In this document: positions 16,763-23,207 of the stretch, one piece after another
How the letters are laid out: each line of letters opens with the position of its first letter
How positions within the stretch are numbered: the first letter of the stretch is position 1
Notes under the pieces: model-generated
Seen by the model: only the letters and a program-made list of their open reading frames with translations
The model's database searches: none
What the model was told of the DNA's origin: nothing
Origin: an uncultured Lachnospiraceae bacterium
GTDB lineage: Bacteria; Bacillota; Clostridia; Lachnospirales; Lachnospiraceae
Direction of reading: 5' to 3'
Length of the DNA: 39,899 nt
NCBI GenBank assembly: GCA_946623875.1
Contig: CAMORO010000015.1
Location: 1 to 39,899 of the forward strand
Translations under genes and position numbers: made by a program

Positions 16763-18042
16763 ACAATAATATTAATAAACCTGATAAGCGGTGCGGCCCA
16801 TATGCCCATAAGGACGGAGCCGGCCGTCAGGATCATTATCGGTACCAGCATGTACAAATTGGGCTCTCTCTTTTCAAGAACCGGATAATCGTATTCATCA
16901 CCGGGAAAGAATGCCTTGATGGTGATGCTCAGCAGATATCCCGCGGTAAGAAGTGCGCTTATTATGAGCATCAGCGGGCCAAGCCAGGACACTACCGGCA
17001 AATCGCTCTCCAATGAGCCTGTTGCGAGATACCATTTACTTAAAAAGGCGCTTGTCGGCGGGATTCCCACCAGAGTCATCGAAACCAGTGTATAACACCA
17101 CATGGTCGCCGGCATCTTACGTGCAATATCCACATAATCCCCTACCTTCTTAAGACCTGTCTTATGTATAATGGACCCGGCTGTCATGAACAGTGTGTTC
17201 TTCACGAAGGAATGAAAGATCACGTGCATAAGTCCGCCGCACAGACCTATTGGATTCATAAGCGCGATACCGAACAGTGCATAACTGACCTGGCTTACAG
17301 TCGAATACGCAAGACGCTTCTTGAATACCTGCTCCTTGTATGCCATCATTGAACCCATGACTATCGTAAGAAGAGTAAGTCCGATGAAGGCGTACTGTAC
17401 CCATGTTCCCTTTATGAAATCAACTCCCACGAGATAATAAATGTATCTTATTATCACAAACACACCCATCTTGGTAATGTTTCCCGAAAGAAATGCCGAG
17501 GCCGGACAAGGTGCCACCGGATGGGCTGTAGGCAGCCACGAATGAAGCGGGAACAGGCCTGCCTTCGATCCGAAGCCGATGATCACAAGCAGGGAAACCA
17601 CCCTCATCGAAGTCTCATGTCCGGCAAGCCTTGCCATATTGAGGACTCCTCCCGGGACAAAGCTTAACGTATCTCCGTAAATGTAGATAAAGAAGAAACC
17701 GGCAAGACCGATGAATGCTCCGCCTATGGAATAGAATATGTATTTCTTTCCCGCCCTGACCGCTTCAGCCGTCTGCTCATGTAATACAAGCGGAAGCGAC
17801 GCAACTGCCATTCCTTCATAGAACAGGTACATGGTTATCAGATTACCCGACAGGCATACTCCGATCATTGTAAAAAGAGTAAGCGTATAAAAGATATAAA
17901 ATCTTTTCTTATGCTTCTCTTTCCTCATGTATTCAATTGAAAAGATAAGATTCATCAACCACATAAGGCAGGTCAGGATTAAGAACATAAGTCCCAGATT
18001 GTCTATCCCAAGCTGCAGTGGTATGTCCTTTAAAAGGTACAT
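16747..18042 (-). CDS. NuoM/MrpD-like proton-conducting subunit (b), short N-terminus
   Basis: A 431-residue antiporter-like subunit. The ion-path residues Glu76 (MYLFYEGMAV), Lys160 (GFGSKAGLFPLHSWLP) and Lys191 (NITKMGVF) are all present, but the glutamate lies about 60 residues closer to the N-terminus than in the neighbouring paralogues. The protein therefore lacks roughly the first two membrane helices. The start is supported by AGGAGTG seven bases before ATG 18042, and no in-frame upstream extension is apparent, so this looks genuine rather than a wrong start. It follows the NuoN-like gene after 46 bases. Confidence 0.88.
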   Translation of the reverse strand: MYLLKDIPLQLGIDNLGLMFLILTCLMWLMNLIFSIEYMRKEKHKKRFYIFYTLTLFTMIGVCLSGNLITMYLFYEGMAVASLPLVLHEQTAEAVRAGKKYIFYSIGGAFIGLAGFFFIYIYGDTLSFVPGGVLNMARLAGHETSMRVVSLLVIIGFGSKAGLFPLHSWLPTAHPVAPCPASAFLSGNITKMGVFVIIRYIYYLVGVDFIKGTWVQYAFIGLTLLTIVMGSMMAYKEQVFKKRLAYSTVSQVSYALFGIALMNPIGLCGGLMHVIFHSFVKNTLFMTAGSIIHKTGLKKVGDYVDIARKMPATMWCYTLVSMTLVGIPPTSAFLSKWYLATGSLESDLPVVSWLGPLMLIISALLTAGYLLSITIKAFFPGDEYDYPVLEKREPNLYMLVPIMILTAGSVLMGIWAAPLIRFINIIVWSVQ

Positions 18043-18088
18043 TTATCACTCCTATGATCTATCATCAAAGACCGTTGCTCCGGCCTTA

Positions 18089-19582
18089 TCATTCAAATAC
18101 CCTTAAACCGGCTTCGATCGTATGCGCGATCGGATATGACATAACGCCGAGGAAGAAATTCAGGAAGATATAAAATACAAGAGCTATGCCTGTTGCCCTT
18201 GAAGGTCTGTAATCTTCATCCCTGTAATCCATGTTTCTCGGTGTATATATCGATATCGTTGCACGTATGAAATAAATGGCATTGAGTATAGTTGAAACAG
18301 CCAGGGTTATCATGGCTATCCACATCTTGCTCCTTACCGCCGTGATGGCTGCCTCGGCAAAATAAACCTTGGATGTAAATCCCGCAAGCAGCGGAATACC
18401 GACCATTGAGAAGGCACCGACCGTAAATGCCACGCCTGCAAGCTTGTTCCTTATTCCGGAGCCCTTAAGATCCGTAAAGTTCTTGCTTCCGTTTGACACT
18501 TCAACAAGTCCGCGCTGAGCTATGAAAAGCATGGACTTGCTCGCGCCGTGGGACATGATGTGGAAGATCGCAGCAACCATACCGGCTGTCGAACCCAGAC
18601 CTATGCCCATGTAGATATATCCTATCTGTGCTATCGAGGAATAGGCGATCAGGTGTCTTATATCCGTCTGTCGTATGGCGGTGACCGAACCCATGATCAT
18701 GCCTATTATCCCGAAGATGAACAGGATGTTGGTTATCTTATGTCCGACCATAACATCCATGCCTATGACTCTGTAGAATATCTTTATGAGCAGGAAGATA
18801 TAGCTCTTGCTTATAAGCGATGACAGCATTGCCGCACTTGATGCCGTTGCGTATCCGTATGCTTCCGGCAGCCAACTGTGGAAGGGATAGAGTGCACTCT
18901 TGATCGCAAGGGCAATGCTCATAAGACCGATGACTACCGTCAGTGGAACCGCATATTCATCCATCTGCATAAGGATGGATACCTGTGCTTTTATATTGGG
19001 CATGAGCAGATGTCCGGTTATCGTGTACAGCATGCTGATACCTATCAGCAGAAGACCGGAACCAAGCAGGCTCATGATCATGTACTTGGTCGCAGCAACC
19101 AGTGTATGTCCGTTGTTCCTTATCATTATGAGCGCGCAGGCTGTCATCGTGTTTATCTCGACAAACACATATGCCGTAAAAAGGTCGTTGGTATATACAA
19201 GAGCCATGAGCGAGCTCATCATCAGGTTGATCATGACGAAATAAAGGTTGAGCCTGTCCTTCTCTATATCGTCATCCTGTCCTCTTATTCCGCCGACAAC
19301 CGACAGCAGCATGATGACAGCAAAAAACAGTGCTATAAGCCCTTCAAGGCTTCCGGCTCTGAGCTCATTGCCCCATGGTGCGGGGAACTTACCCATGACA
19401 TACACGAACTCGCTCCCGGTGTACAGGGTATAAAAAAGTACCAGTGCGTTCATGATGACGTTGGCAAAGATGATCGCTATGCTAAGGCGTCTGGCCGACT
19501 CGCCCTTAAGAGCCGAGCATACAATGCCTCCGGCAAGACATATGATTATCGAAAGAGGAACCATGTTTTCTATAAAACTCAT
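18089..19582 (-). CDS. NuoN/MrpD-like proton-conducting membrane subunit
   Basis: A 497-residue antiporter-like subunit. Conserved residues are Glu142 (TAYVFVEINTM), Lys228 (LAIKSALYPFHSWLPEAY) and Lys259 (SSLISKSY). The cytosolic loop RGQDDDIEKDRL and the AYG motif after the WLPE signature are of the MrpD/NuoN type. Its ATG overlaps the stop of the MnhC gene as ATGA (19579-19582), so the two are translationally coupled. Gene order (C subunit directly followed by this one) matches the MrpC-MrpD order in classical Mrp operons, so this is probably the true MrpD counterpart. Confidence 0.9.
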   Translation of the reverse strand: MSFIENMVPLSIIICLAGGIVCSALKGESARRLSIAIIFANVIMNALVLFYTLYTGSEFVYVMGKFPAPWGNELRAGSLEGLIALFFAVIMLLSVVGGIRGQDDDIEKDRLNLYFVMINLMMSSLMALVYTNDLFTAYVFVEINTMTACALIMIRNNGHTLVAATKYMIMSLLGSGLLLIGISMLYTITGHLLMPNIKAQVSILMQMDEYAVPLTVVIGLMSIALAIKSALYPFHSWLPEAYGYATASSAAMLSSLISKSYIFLLIKIFYRVIGMDVMVGHKITNILFIFGIIGMIMGSVTAIRQTDIRHLIAYSSIAQIGYIYMGIGLGSTAGMVAAIFHIMSHGASKSMLFIAQRGLVEVSNGSKNFTDLKGSGIRNKLAGVAFTVGAFSMVGIPLLAGFTSKVYFAEAAITAVRSKMWIAMITLAVSTILNAIYFIRATISIYTPRNMDYRDEDYRPSRATGIALVFYIFLNFFLGVMSYPIAHTIEAGLRVFE

Positions 19583-20025
19583 AGATGCTCCTCCTTAAGG
19601 ACTTCCTCTATCGTCTTCCTGGCGGTCTTCTTAATGTATTTGTTCTTAACGGGCGTGTCTTTTCTTGCCCTCAACGATATTTCGTCTATATCGAGTGTAT
19701 GATACCGGTTGTACAGCCTTATCGTAATGGACAGCATAAGGGCGGTCACGGATACCGAGACTACGATACCGGTCAGTACGAGCCCCGCGGGAAGCGGATT
19801 GATATATGCCTCCACTCTCTGTACGTTGTCGACTATTATCGGAGCCTTGCGCCCCTCTATGTAACCCTTGCTTGCAAGGAACAGATACACGGCGGTATCC
19901 ATTATGTTAAATCCAATGATCTTCTTGATCATATTTCTGTGCAGCATAAGCGCAGTAAATCCGACAGAAAAAAGGATCACCGCAGCCACGGAATAAATAT
20001 TGTGAAACAGATTGGGACCAAACAT
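19579..20025 (-). CDS. mnhC: MnhC/MrpC (NuoK-like) antiporter subunit C
   Basis: A 148-residue small membrane protein of the NuoK/MrpC family with three membrane helices, for example AAVILFSVGFTALML and a middle helix with IIGFNIMDTAVYLFL. The frame could start earlier, at 20073, but I choose ATG 20025: it has AGGAGG seven bases upstream, overlaps the stop of the MnhB-like gene as TGATG, and gives the family's usual N-terminus. A basic, hydrophilic tail of about 40 residues extends beyond the third helix and is longer than in Bacillus MrpC. It pairs structurally with the MrpD-type subunits in the membrane arm. Confidence 0.92.
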   Translation of the reverse strand: MFGPNLFHNIYSVAAVILFSVGFTALMLHRNMIKKIIGFNIMDTAVYLFLASKGYIEGRKAPIIVDNVQRVEAYINPLPAGLVLTGIVVSVSVTALMLSITIRLYNRYHTLDIDEISLRARKDTPVKNKYIKKTARKTIEEVLKEEHL

Positions 20026-20993
20026 CACAGTCCTCCTTTTCTGAACAGGGCGTAGAAGGCGTACATGGTACATGCCACCTCTGTTCCGACAAATATGTTT
20101 ATAAACAAAATAAGGCCGCTGCTTATGATATTGCCGGGTGTTCCGAGCGGTATATGGTTGTCATATCCGTGTGCACCCATATAAAAATAATAGCTTAAAC
20201 AGCATATATAAAAGCAAAGCGCACTTATCTTGGCTATCTTGTACACGTGTTCATTGAAAAACCTCTCGGTCTTCTTGAATCCGAATGCGGAAACGTACAT
20301 GATGAGTCCCGCACCTATCACGGAGCCCCCCGAAAAACCGCCGCCGGGTGACAGATGTCCGTTTAAGATGACGTAGATCCCGAACATGAAAACGGCCGGC
20401 ACCAGAAAGCCCGCCACCTTCTGTACGATGATATCATTCTTCGGCTCCAACTGGCGGTCATTGGCGTAGCGTGACACCTTCTCCTTGCCCTCTGCTATCA
20501 GAAGAAGGATCATTACGCAGCTCGCTGCCACAAACAGCACATGTGTCTCGCCCATGGTATCAAAACCACGGTAATTGAGTATGAGACCCGTGACGATATT
20601 TACCGCTCCCGTTTCCTCCTGTCCCTTTTCGATATAACGCTTTATAACCTCGTTGTTTGCGGGATTGGATGCATTGCCGAAGCGCGGAAGCCACGATACC
20701 GTTATCATGAGAAGCATCATCATCGTCAGGCATACGAGTGTGGCTACCACTCCGTACAGCTTATGGAATCTCTTAAGAAAGTCACGCGGCTCGGTATGAT
20801 CCTGTATCCTCTGCTGTTCCTCCCTCTTATCCAGAAGATCCGCTGCCTCCGTAAGCTCGGCCTCCAGCGACTCAAGCTTCTCGGCTTCGGTCCTTCCCGT
20901 GGGTCTGTACAGCAGAAATTCCTCCCTGCCGTTAACGAAGTTCTCTATTCTGCTGTAAAATGTGCTTCTGTAATCACTTCGTTTCCTGCTCAT
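20025..20993 (-). CDS. MbhE-MnhB fusion subunit with cytosolic N-terminal extension
   Basis: A 322-residue protein in three parts. Residues 1-77 are hydrophilic, with a predicted coiled coil (around RTEAEKLESLEAELTEAA), and are not part of the usual family. Residues about 80-180 match the MbhE domain (C-terminal part of MrpA; NNEVIKRYIEKGQEETGAVN, then ILNYRGFDTMGE). Residues about 200-322 match MnhB/MrpB (FLVPAVFMFGIYVILNGHLS, then PGGGFSGG). In Bacillus these lie in MrpA and MrpB respectively, so the split between subunits differs here. The start at 20993 is supported by AAAAAGGAAATGAACGG upstream, although the spacing is long. A 20-bp stretch covering this start is repeated 145 bases upstream. 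Confidence 0.88.
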   Translation of the reverse strand: MSRKRSDYRSTFYSRIENFVNGREEFLLYRPTGRTEAEKLESLEAELTEAADLLDKREEQQRIQDHTEPRDFLKRFHKLYGVVATLVCLTMMMLLMITVSWLPRFGNASNPANNEVIKRYIEKGQEETGAVNIVTGLILNYRGFDTMGETHVLFVAASCVMILLLIAEGKEKVSRYANDRQLEPKNDIIVQKVAGFLVPAVFMFGIYVILNGHLSPGGGFSGGSVIGAGLIMYVSAFGFKKTERFFNEHVYKIAKISALCFYICCLSYYFYMGAHGYDNHIPLGTPGNIISSGLILFINIFVGTEVACTMYAFYALFRKGGL

Positions 20994-21033
20994 TTACCGT
21001 TCATTTCCTTTTTCTCTTTCGTGTCCTCTTCGT

Positions 21034-21138
21034 TTACCGGACGTGCTGTTCTGTTTTCATACCGGATACTTCCGTATCCGCTTGTTTCCTGCTGTATATT
21101 TCAGCTCTGTTCCCGTATTTACTTCGTTTCCTGCTCAT
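21034..21138 (-). CDS. Small basic ORF (34 aa) in the antiporter operon
   Basis: The frame starts MSRKRSKYGNRAEIYSRKQ and ends before the MbhE-MnhB gene. Its start resembles that of the next gene (MSRKRSDYRSTFYSRIEN), sharing MSRKRS and YSR. GGAAGGAA immediately before the ATG could act as a ribosome binding site. The ATG lies inside the 3' end of the mbhD-like gene in another frame. It could be a translated small protein or a decayed duplicate of the neighbour's N-terminal extension. I favour the duplicate, with translation uncertain. Confidence 0.35.
   Translation of the reverse strand: MSRKRSKYGNRAEIYSRKQADTEVSGMKTEQHVR
21063..21080. other. Stem-loop inside the operon
   Basis: CGGATAC-TTCC-GTATCCG forms a perfect 7-bp stem with a 4-base loop in the 125-base gap before the MbhE-MnhB gene. 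No T-run follows on the minus strand, so it is more likely to affect mRNA stability or processing than to terminate. Confidence 0.4.
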
Positions 21139-21397
21139 TTCCTTCCGGTTCTTTATCCATCGTTTCCACTGCCTGTATTTTCTTGAGTGTAACGAAGAAC
21201 AGTATGGAAGTGATTCCCGCACCGACCGCGGCTTCGGTTATCGCAAGATCGGGCGACTCAAGTATCGCCCATACCACGCTCATTACCGTGCTGTATGCCA
21301 TGAAGATGATTATTGATGTAAACAGTGTTCTGTGCAGGCAGGTCGCCACAGAGCATGCTATCAGAAATCCCAGTATCAGGATCGTAAAGACCGTCAT
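21119..21397 (-). CDS. MbhD-like (DUF4040) antiporter subunit
   Basis: A 92-residue protein with three membrane helices. The sequence ILESPDLAITEAAVGAGI (about 45-62) is the hallmark of the MbhD/DUF4040 domain, which in Bacillus is part of the C-terminal region of MrpA and in archaeal membrane-bound hydrogenases is a separate subunit. Here it is separate, as in Mbh. Its ATG overlaps the MnhG stop as ATGA (21394-21397). The acidic tail (KEPEGNEQETK) overlaps the 20-bp direct repeat and the start of the small basic ORF. Confidence 0.9.
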   Translation of the reverse strand: MTVFTILILGFLIACSVATCLHRTLFTSIIIFMAYSTVMSVVWAILESPDLAITEAAVGAGITSILFFVTLKKIQAVETMDKEPEGNEQETK

Positions 21398-21705
21398 GAT
21401 GTTTCCTCCTTGACTTTCTTCTCATCGATGCTGTATTCCATACGCATTATCACATGGCTTGATATTGCGGATGTCATCCACAGCATTATCACTATAAGAC
21501 CAAGCTTGAACGAATACCATCTGCTTCCTTTGAGAAGCATAAGCCCGGCTGCGCCGAGCAGAAGAGCAAGCGTATCTCCTATTGCTGCCGAGTGCATCCT
21601 GTTCATTACAAACTTAAACTTGTATACTCCGAATACGGCTATGCATTCCATGACCGTTGCAAACAGCAAAAACACCGCTGCAGCGGTAAATCTTACCCAT
21701 TCCAT
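21394..21705 (-). CDS. mnhG: MnhG/MrpG antiporter subunit G
   Basis: A 103-residue protein with three membrane helices. The stretch GVYKFKFVMNRMHSAAIGDT (about 27-46) is the conserved MrpG/MbhC core. Subunit G belongs to the small-subunit cluster of the Mrp membrane arm. GGGAGAAAG lies just before ATG 21705. It is separated from MnhF by 103 bases that hold a short basic ORF, whereas it overlaps the next gene by four bases. Confidence 0.92.
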   Translation of the reverse strand: MEWVRFTAAAVFLLFATVMECIAVFGVYKFKFVMNRMHSAAIGDTLALLLGAAGLMLLKGSRWYSFKLGLIVIMLWMTSAISSHVIMRMEYSIDEKKVKEETS

Positions 21706-21715
21706 ATCTTTCTCC

Positions 21716-21802
21716 CTATGTTTTGTCAGTGTTTCTTTCTGTTTTCTTTACGCCGTTCAGATATTGTTTCTTTGTCTGATCGTATCCGGCGTTCTTATCC
21801 AT
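21716..21802 (-). CDS. Possible 28-aa basic small ORF between mnhF and mnhG
   Basis: ATG 21802 lies 7 bases after the MnhF stop and opens a frame starting MDKNAGYDQTKKQYLNG, ending with TAG at 21716-21718, directly before the MnhG ribosome binding site. It is rich in Lys, Asn and Thr. AGGG lies five bases before the ATG. The frame fills the whole gap in an otherwise tight operon, which is why I list it; short length means chance cannot be excluded. Confidence 0.28.
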   Translation of the reverse strand: MDKNAGYDQTKKQYLNGVKKTERNTDKT

Positions 21803-21808
21803 GAATCC

Positions 21809-22210
21809 CTATTCGGGCGGAGTGTCCTTGTCCAGGTTACTGAGCAGACGGTCCAGTTCATCCTCCTCGGCACTGACGCCGTTCTCCCTGCGTTCTCTTT
21901 CCAGCTTCTGTTTCCTGAGCACGTTCTCCTGATGAACGCCCATATACACCTTGGTAAGGATCACCACAGACAGGAAACTTATCATTGCGTATATGATACA
22001 GATATCCAGCAGATATTCCTCATCAAGCCTGACTGCCACCACTGCCATCAGGAAGATGCCTATAGTTCCTATCATGTTTATCGCCATGATCCTGTCCGCG
22101 ATCCTTGGTCCTGCAACGGCACGGATAAGCACAAGGACGACAAGCACGGCATAAACAAACATTATTCCGATAAGAAGCACATTCTGTGCAGACATTACAG
22201 CATTGTTCAC
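21809..22210 (-). CDS. mnhF: MnhF/MrpF antiporter subunit F
   Basis: A 133-residue protein with three membrane helices. RAVAGPRIADRIMAINMIGT (about 28-47) is the signature of MrpF/MbhB, where the conserved aspartate lies in the ADR motif. The C-terminal 45 residues are hydrophilic and charged (KLERERRENGVSAEEDELD), a longer tail than in Bacillus MrpF. Its start overlaps the MnhE stop by four bases (ATGA, 22207-22210). Confidence 0.92.
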   Translation of the reverse strand: MNNAVMSAQNVLLIGIMFVYAVLVVLVLIRAVAGPRIADRIMAINMIGTIGIFLMAVVAVRLDEEYLLDICIIYAMISFLSVVILTKVYMGVHQENVLRKQKLERERRENGVSAEEDELDRLLSNLDKDTPPE

Positions 22211-22683
22211 TTTACCCTGTCCATCCTTTCCTGTGCCTTCATTATTTCCTTTACAAATATCGATTCACCTATATCGGTAGCCAGCTCCATATCCAGACAG
22301 TGCACCATGTATTCACCATCCTCTATGTTGATAGTGATGGTCCCCGGAGTCAGAGTGATCGAATTGGCAAGCAGTGTCTTGAGGAAGCCGTAATGTATAT
22401 CCGGTCTGAAAGTCACTATCCTCGGTTCCACTTCTATTTTAGGGTTTAAAACGAAATATGCTGTAGAAAAATTAGCCTTGACTATTTCGGTCAAAAGAAT
22501 AAAAAAGTACTTGATCATCCACGGAACAAGGACATAAAACATCTTCTCCTTACGTATATCGTAATCCATAAACCTGCATATAAAAAGGAAGATTACCGCC
22601 GACACAATTAAGCCTATTACGGCCACTTCCAACGTCAATCTTCCGTTAAATATTATCCACAAAATAAATAATGCTGCGTACAT
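22207..22683 (-). CDS. mnhE: MnhE/MrpE antiporter subunit E
   Basis: A protein of about 158 residues with two or three N-terminal membrane helices and a cytosolic C-terminal domain, the normal build of MrpE/MbhA. LANSITLTPGTITINI and VHCLDME in the second half are family motifs. Two ATGs are available: 22689 and 22683. I prefer 22683 because GGAAGG is then seven bases upstream; for 22689 it would be one base away. It is the first gene of the antiporter operon, about 20 bases downstream of the predicted transcription start. Confidence 0.92.
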   Translation of the reverse strand: MYAALFILWIIFNGRLTLEVAVIGLIVSAVIFLFICRFMDYDIRKEKMFYVLVPWMIKYFFILLTEIVKANFSTAYFVLNPKIEVEPRIVTFRPDIHYGFLKTLLANSITLTPGTITINIEDGEYMVHCLDMELATDIGESIFVKEIMKAQERMDRVK

Positions 22684-22709
22684 GCCCATACCTTCCGTTT
22701 TACCAACTC

Positions 22710-22738
22710 ATGTTAGCACAAAACTTAGTGGTTATCAA
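22710..22738 (-). promoter_or_regulatory. Sigma-A-type promoter of the antiporter operon
   Basis: On the minus strand TTGATA (22738-22733), a 17-base spacer and TAACAT (22715-22710) form a good vegetative promoter, with TGC immediately before the -10 as an extended -10 element. The predicted start, near 22703, leaves a leader of about 20 bases before mnhE. It lies in the 97-base gap after the DUF3837-like gene, so the antiporter operon has its own promoter. Confidence 0.7.
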
Positions 22739-22780
22739 GCATTTGCAACTCTAAATGTTGTTAAGATTATGCTTTATTTA

Positions 22781-23170
22781 TCAATATCCCTTTATCTTGT
22801 CTTCATAGTCGGATCCCGTTACCGTTCTGAAGTTTTCAAGATAACGTGAAGGATCCTTTTCCACATCATACATTGTGTTAAACGCCATAAGAAGCATCGC
22901 GTCCGCATTATATTTAAGCTCAAACCGGCCTTCATCGATACCCGACTTGAACTTGTCCACCTGCCAGACCAGAATATCCGGGATCGTGATCCCCTGTATA
23001 TTCATTTCGCACAGGAAGTCCTGATGATCGAGATAATACTCAAACTCCTTATATAGAGCAGCAGATCCGCCCAGCCTTCTTACAAATTCATTGTAAAACT
23101 CTTCATCCTTATTACTGTATTCACACAGAGCTTTTGCAAAGGTTAATATCCTCTCATCACTTACATTCAT
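22781..23170 (-). CDS. DUF3837-like cytosolic protein
   Basis: A 129-residue soluble, acidic, helical protein. The wording FAKALCEYSN near the start, YLDHQDFLCEM in the middle and VWQVDKFKSGIDEGRF resembles DUF3837, a small family of unknown function in Lachnospiraceae; this is from memory and not certain. No signal peptide or membrane helix. AGAGGAA precedes the ATG. It starts 37 bases after the stop of the secreted cysteine-peptidase-like gene on the same strand, so the two are probably cotranscribed, but the content gives no shared function. Confidence 0.65.
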   Translation of the reverse strand: MNVSDERILTFAKALCEYSNKDEEFYNEFVRRLGGSAALYKEFEYYLDHQDFLCEMNIQGITIPDILVWQVDKFKSGIDEGRFELKYNADAMLLMAFNTMYDVEKDPSRYLENFRTVTGSDYEDKIKGY

Positions 23171-23207
23171 GACAATTCCTCTTGATTTCTCTTATGTCAC
23201 ACTCTTA

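Larger units (their letters stand above)
20976..21140. repeat. Pair of exact 20-bp direct repeats
   Basis: ACTTCGTTTCCTGCTCATTT occurs at 20976-20995 and again at 21121-21140. The first copy covers the start codon of the MbhE-MnhB gene (MSRKRS on the minus strand). The second covers the 3' end of the MbhD gene and also creates an ATG followed by the same residues MSRKRS in a small ORF. An exact 20-mer 145 bases apart is unlikely by chance and suggests a local duplication. Confidence 0.85.

Noticed and set aside
18878-19702. 274-codon plus-strand open frame
   Set aside because: Antisense to the NuoN-like and MnhC genes; His/Tyr/Lys-rich nonsense composition and no family features.
20025-20073. 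Longer N-terminus for the MnhC subunit
   Set aside because: The extra residues overlap the end of the MbhE-MnhB gene, are unlike the family, and lack a ribosome binding site, whereas ATG 20025 has AGGAGG and a TGATG overlap.
21332-22393. 353-codon plus-strand open frame
   Set aside because: Antisense to the mnhE, mnhF and mnhG genes, which have clear family motifs; composition is typical of a shadow frame.
13159-22683. Complex I or hydrogenase operon
   Set aside because: No NuoB/C/D/H/I, hydrogenase large or small subunit, or Fe-S subunit is present among the ten genes; the E, F, G, B and C subunits are of Mrp/Mnh type.
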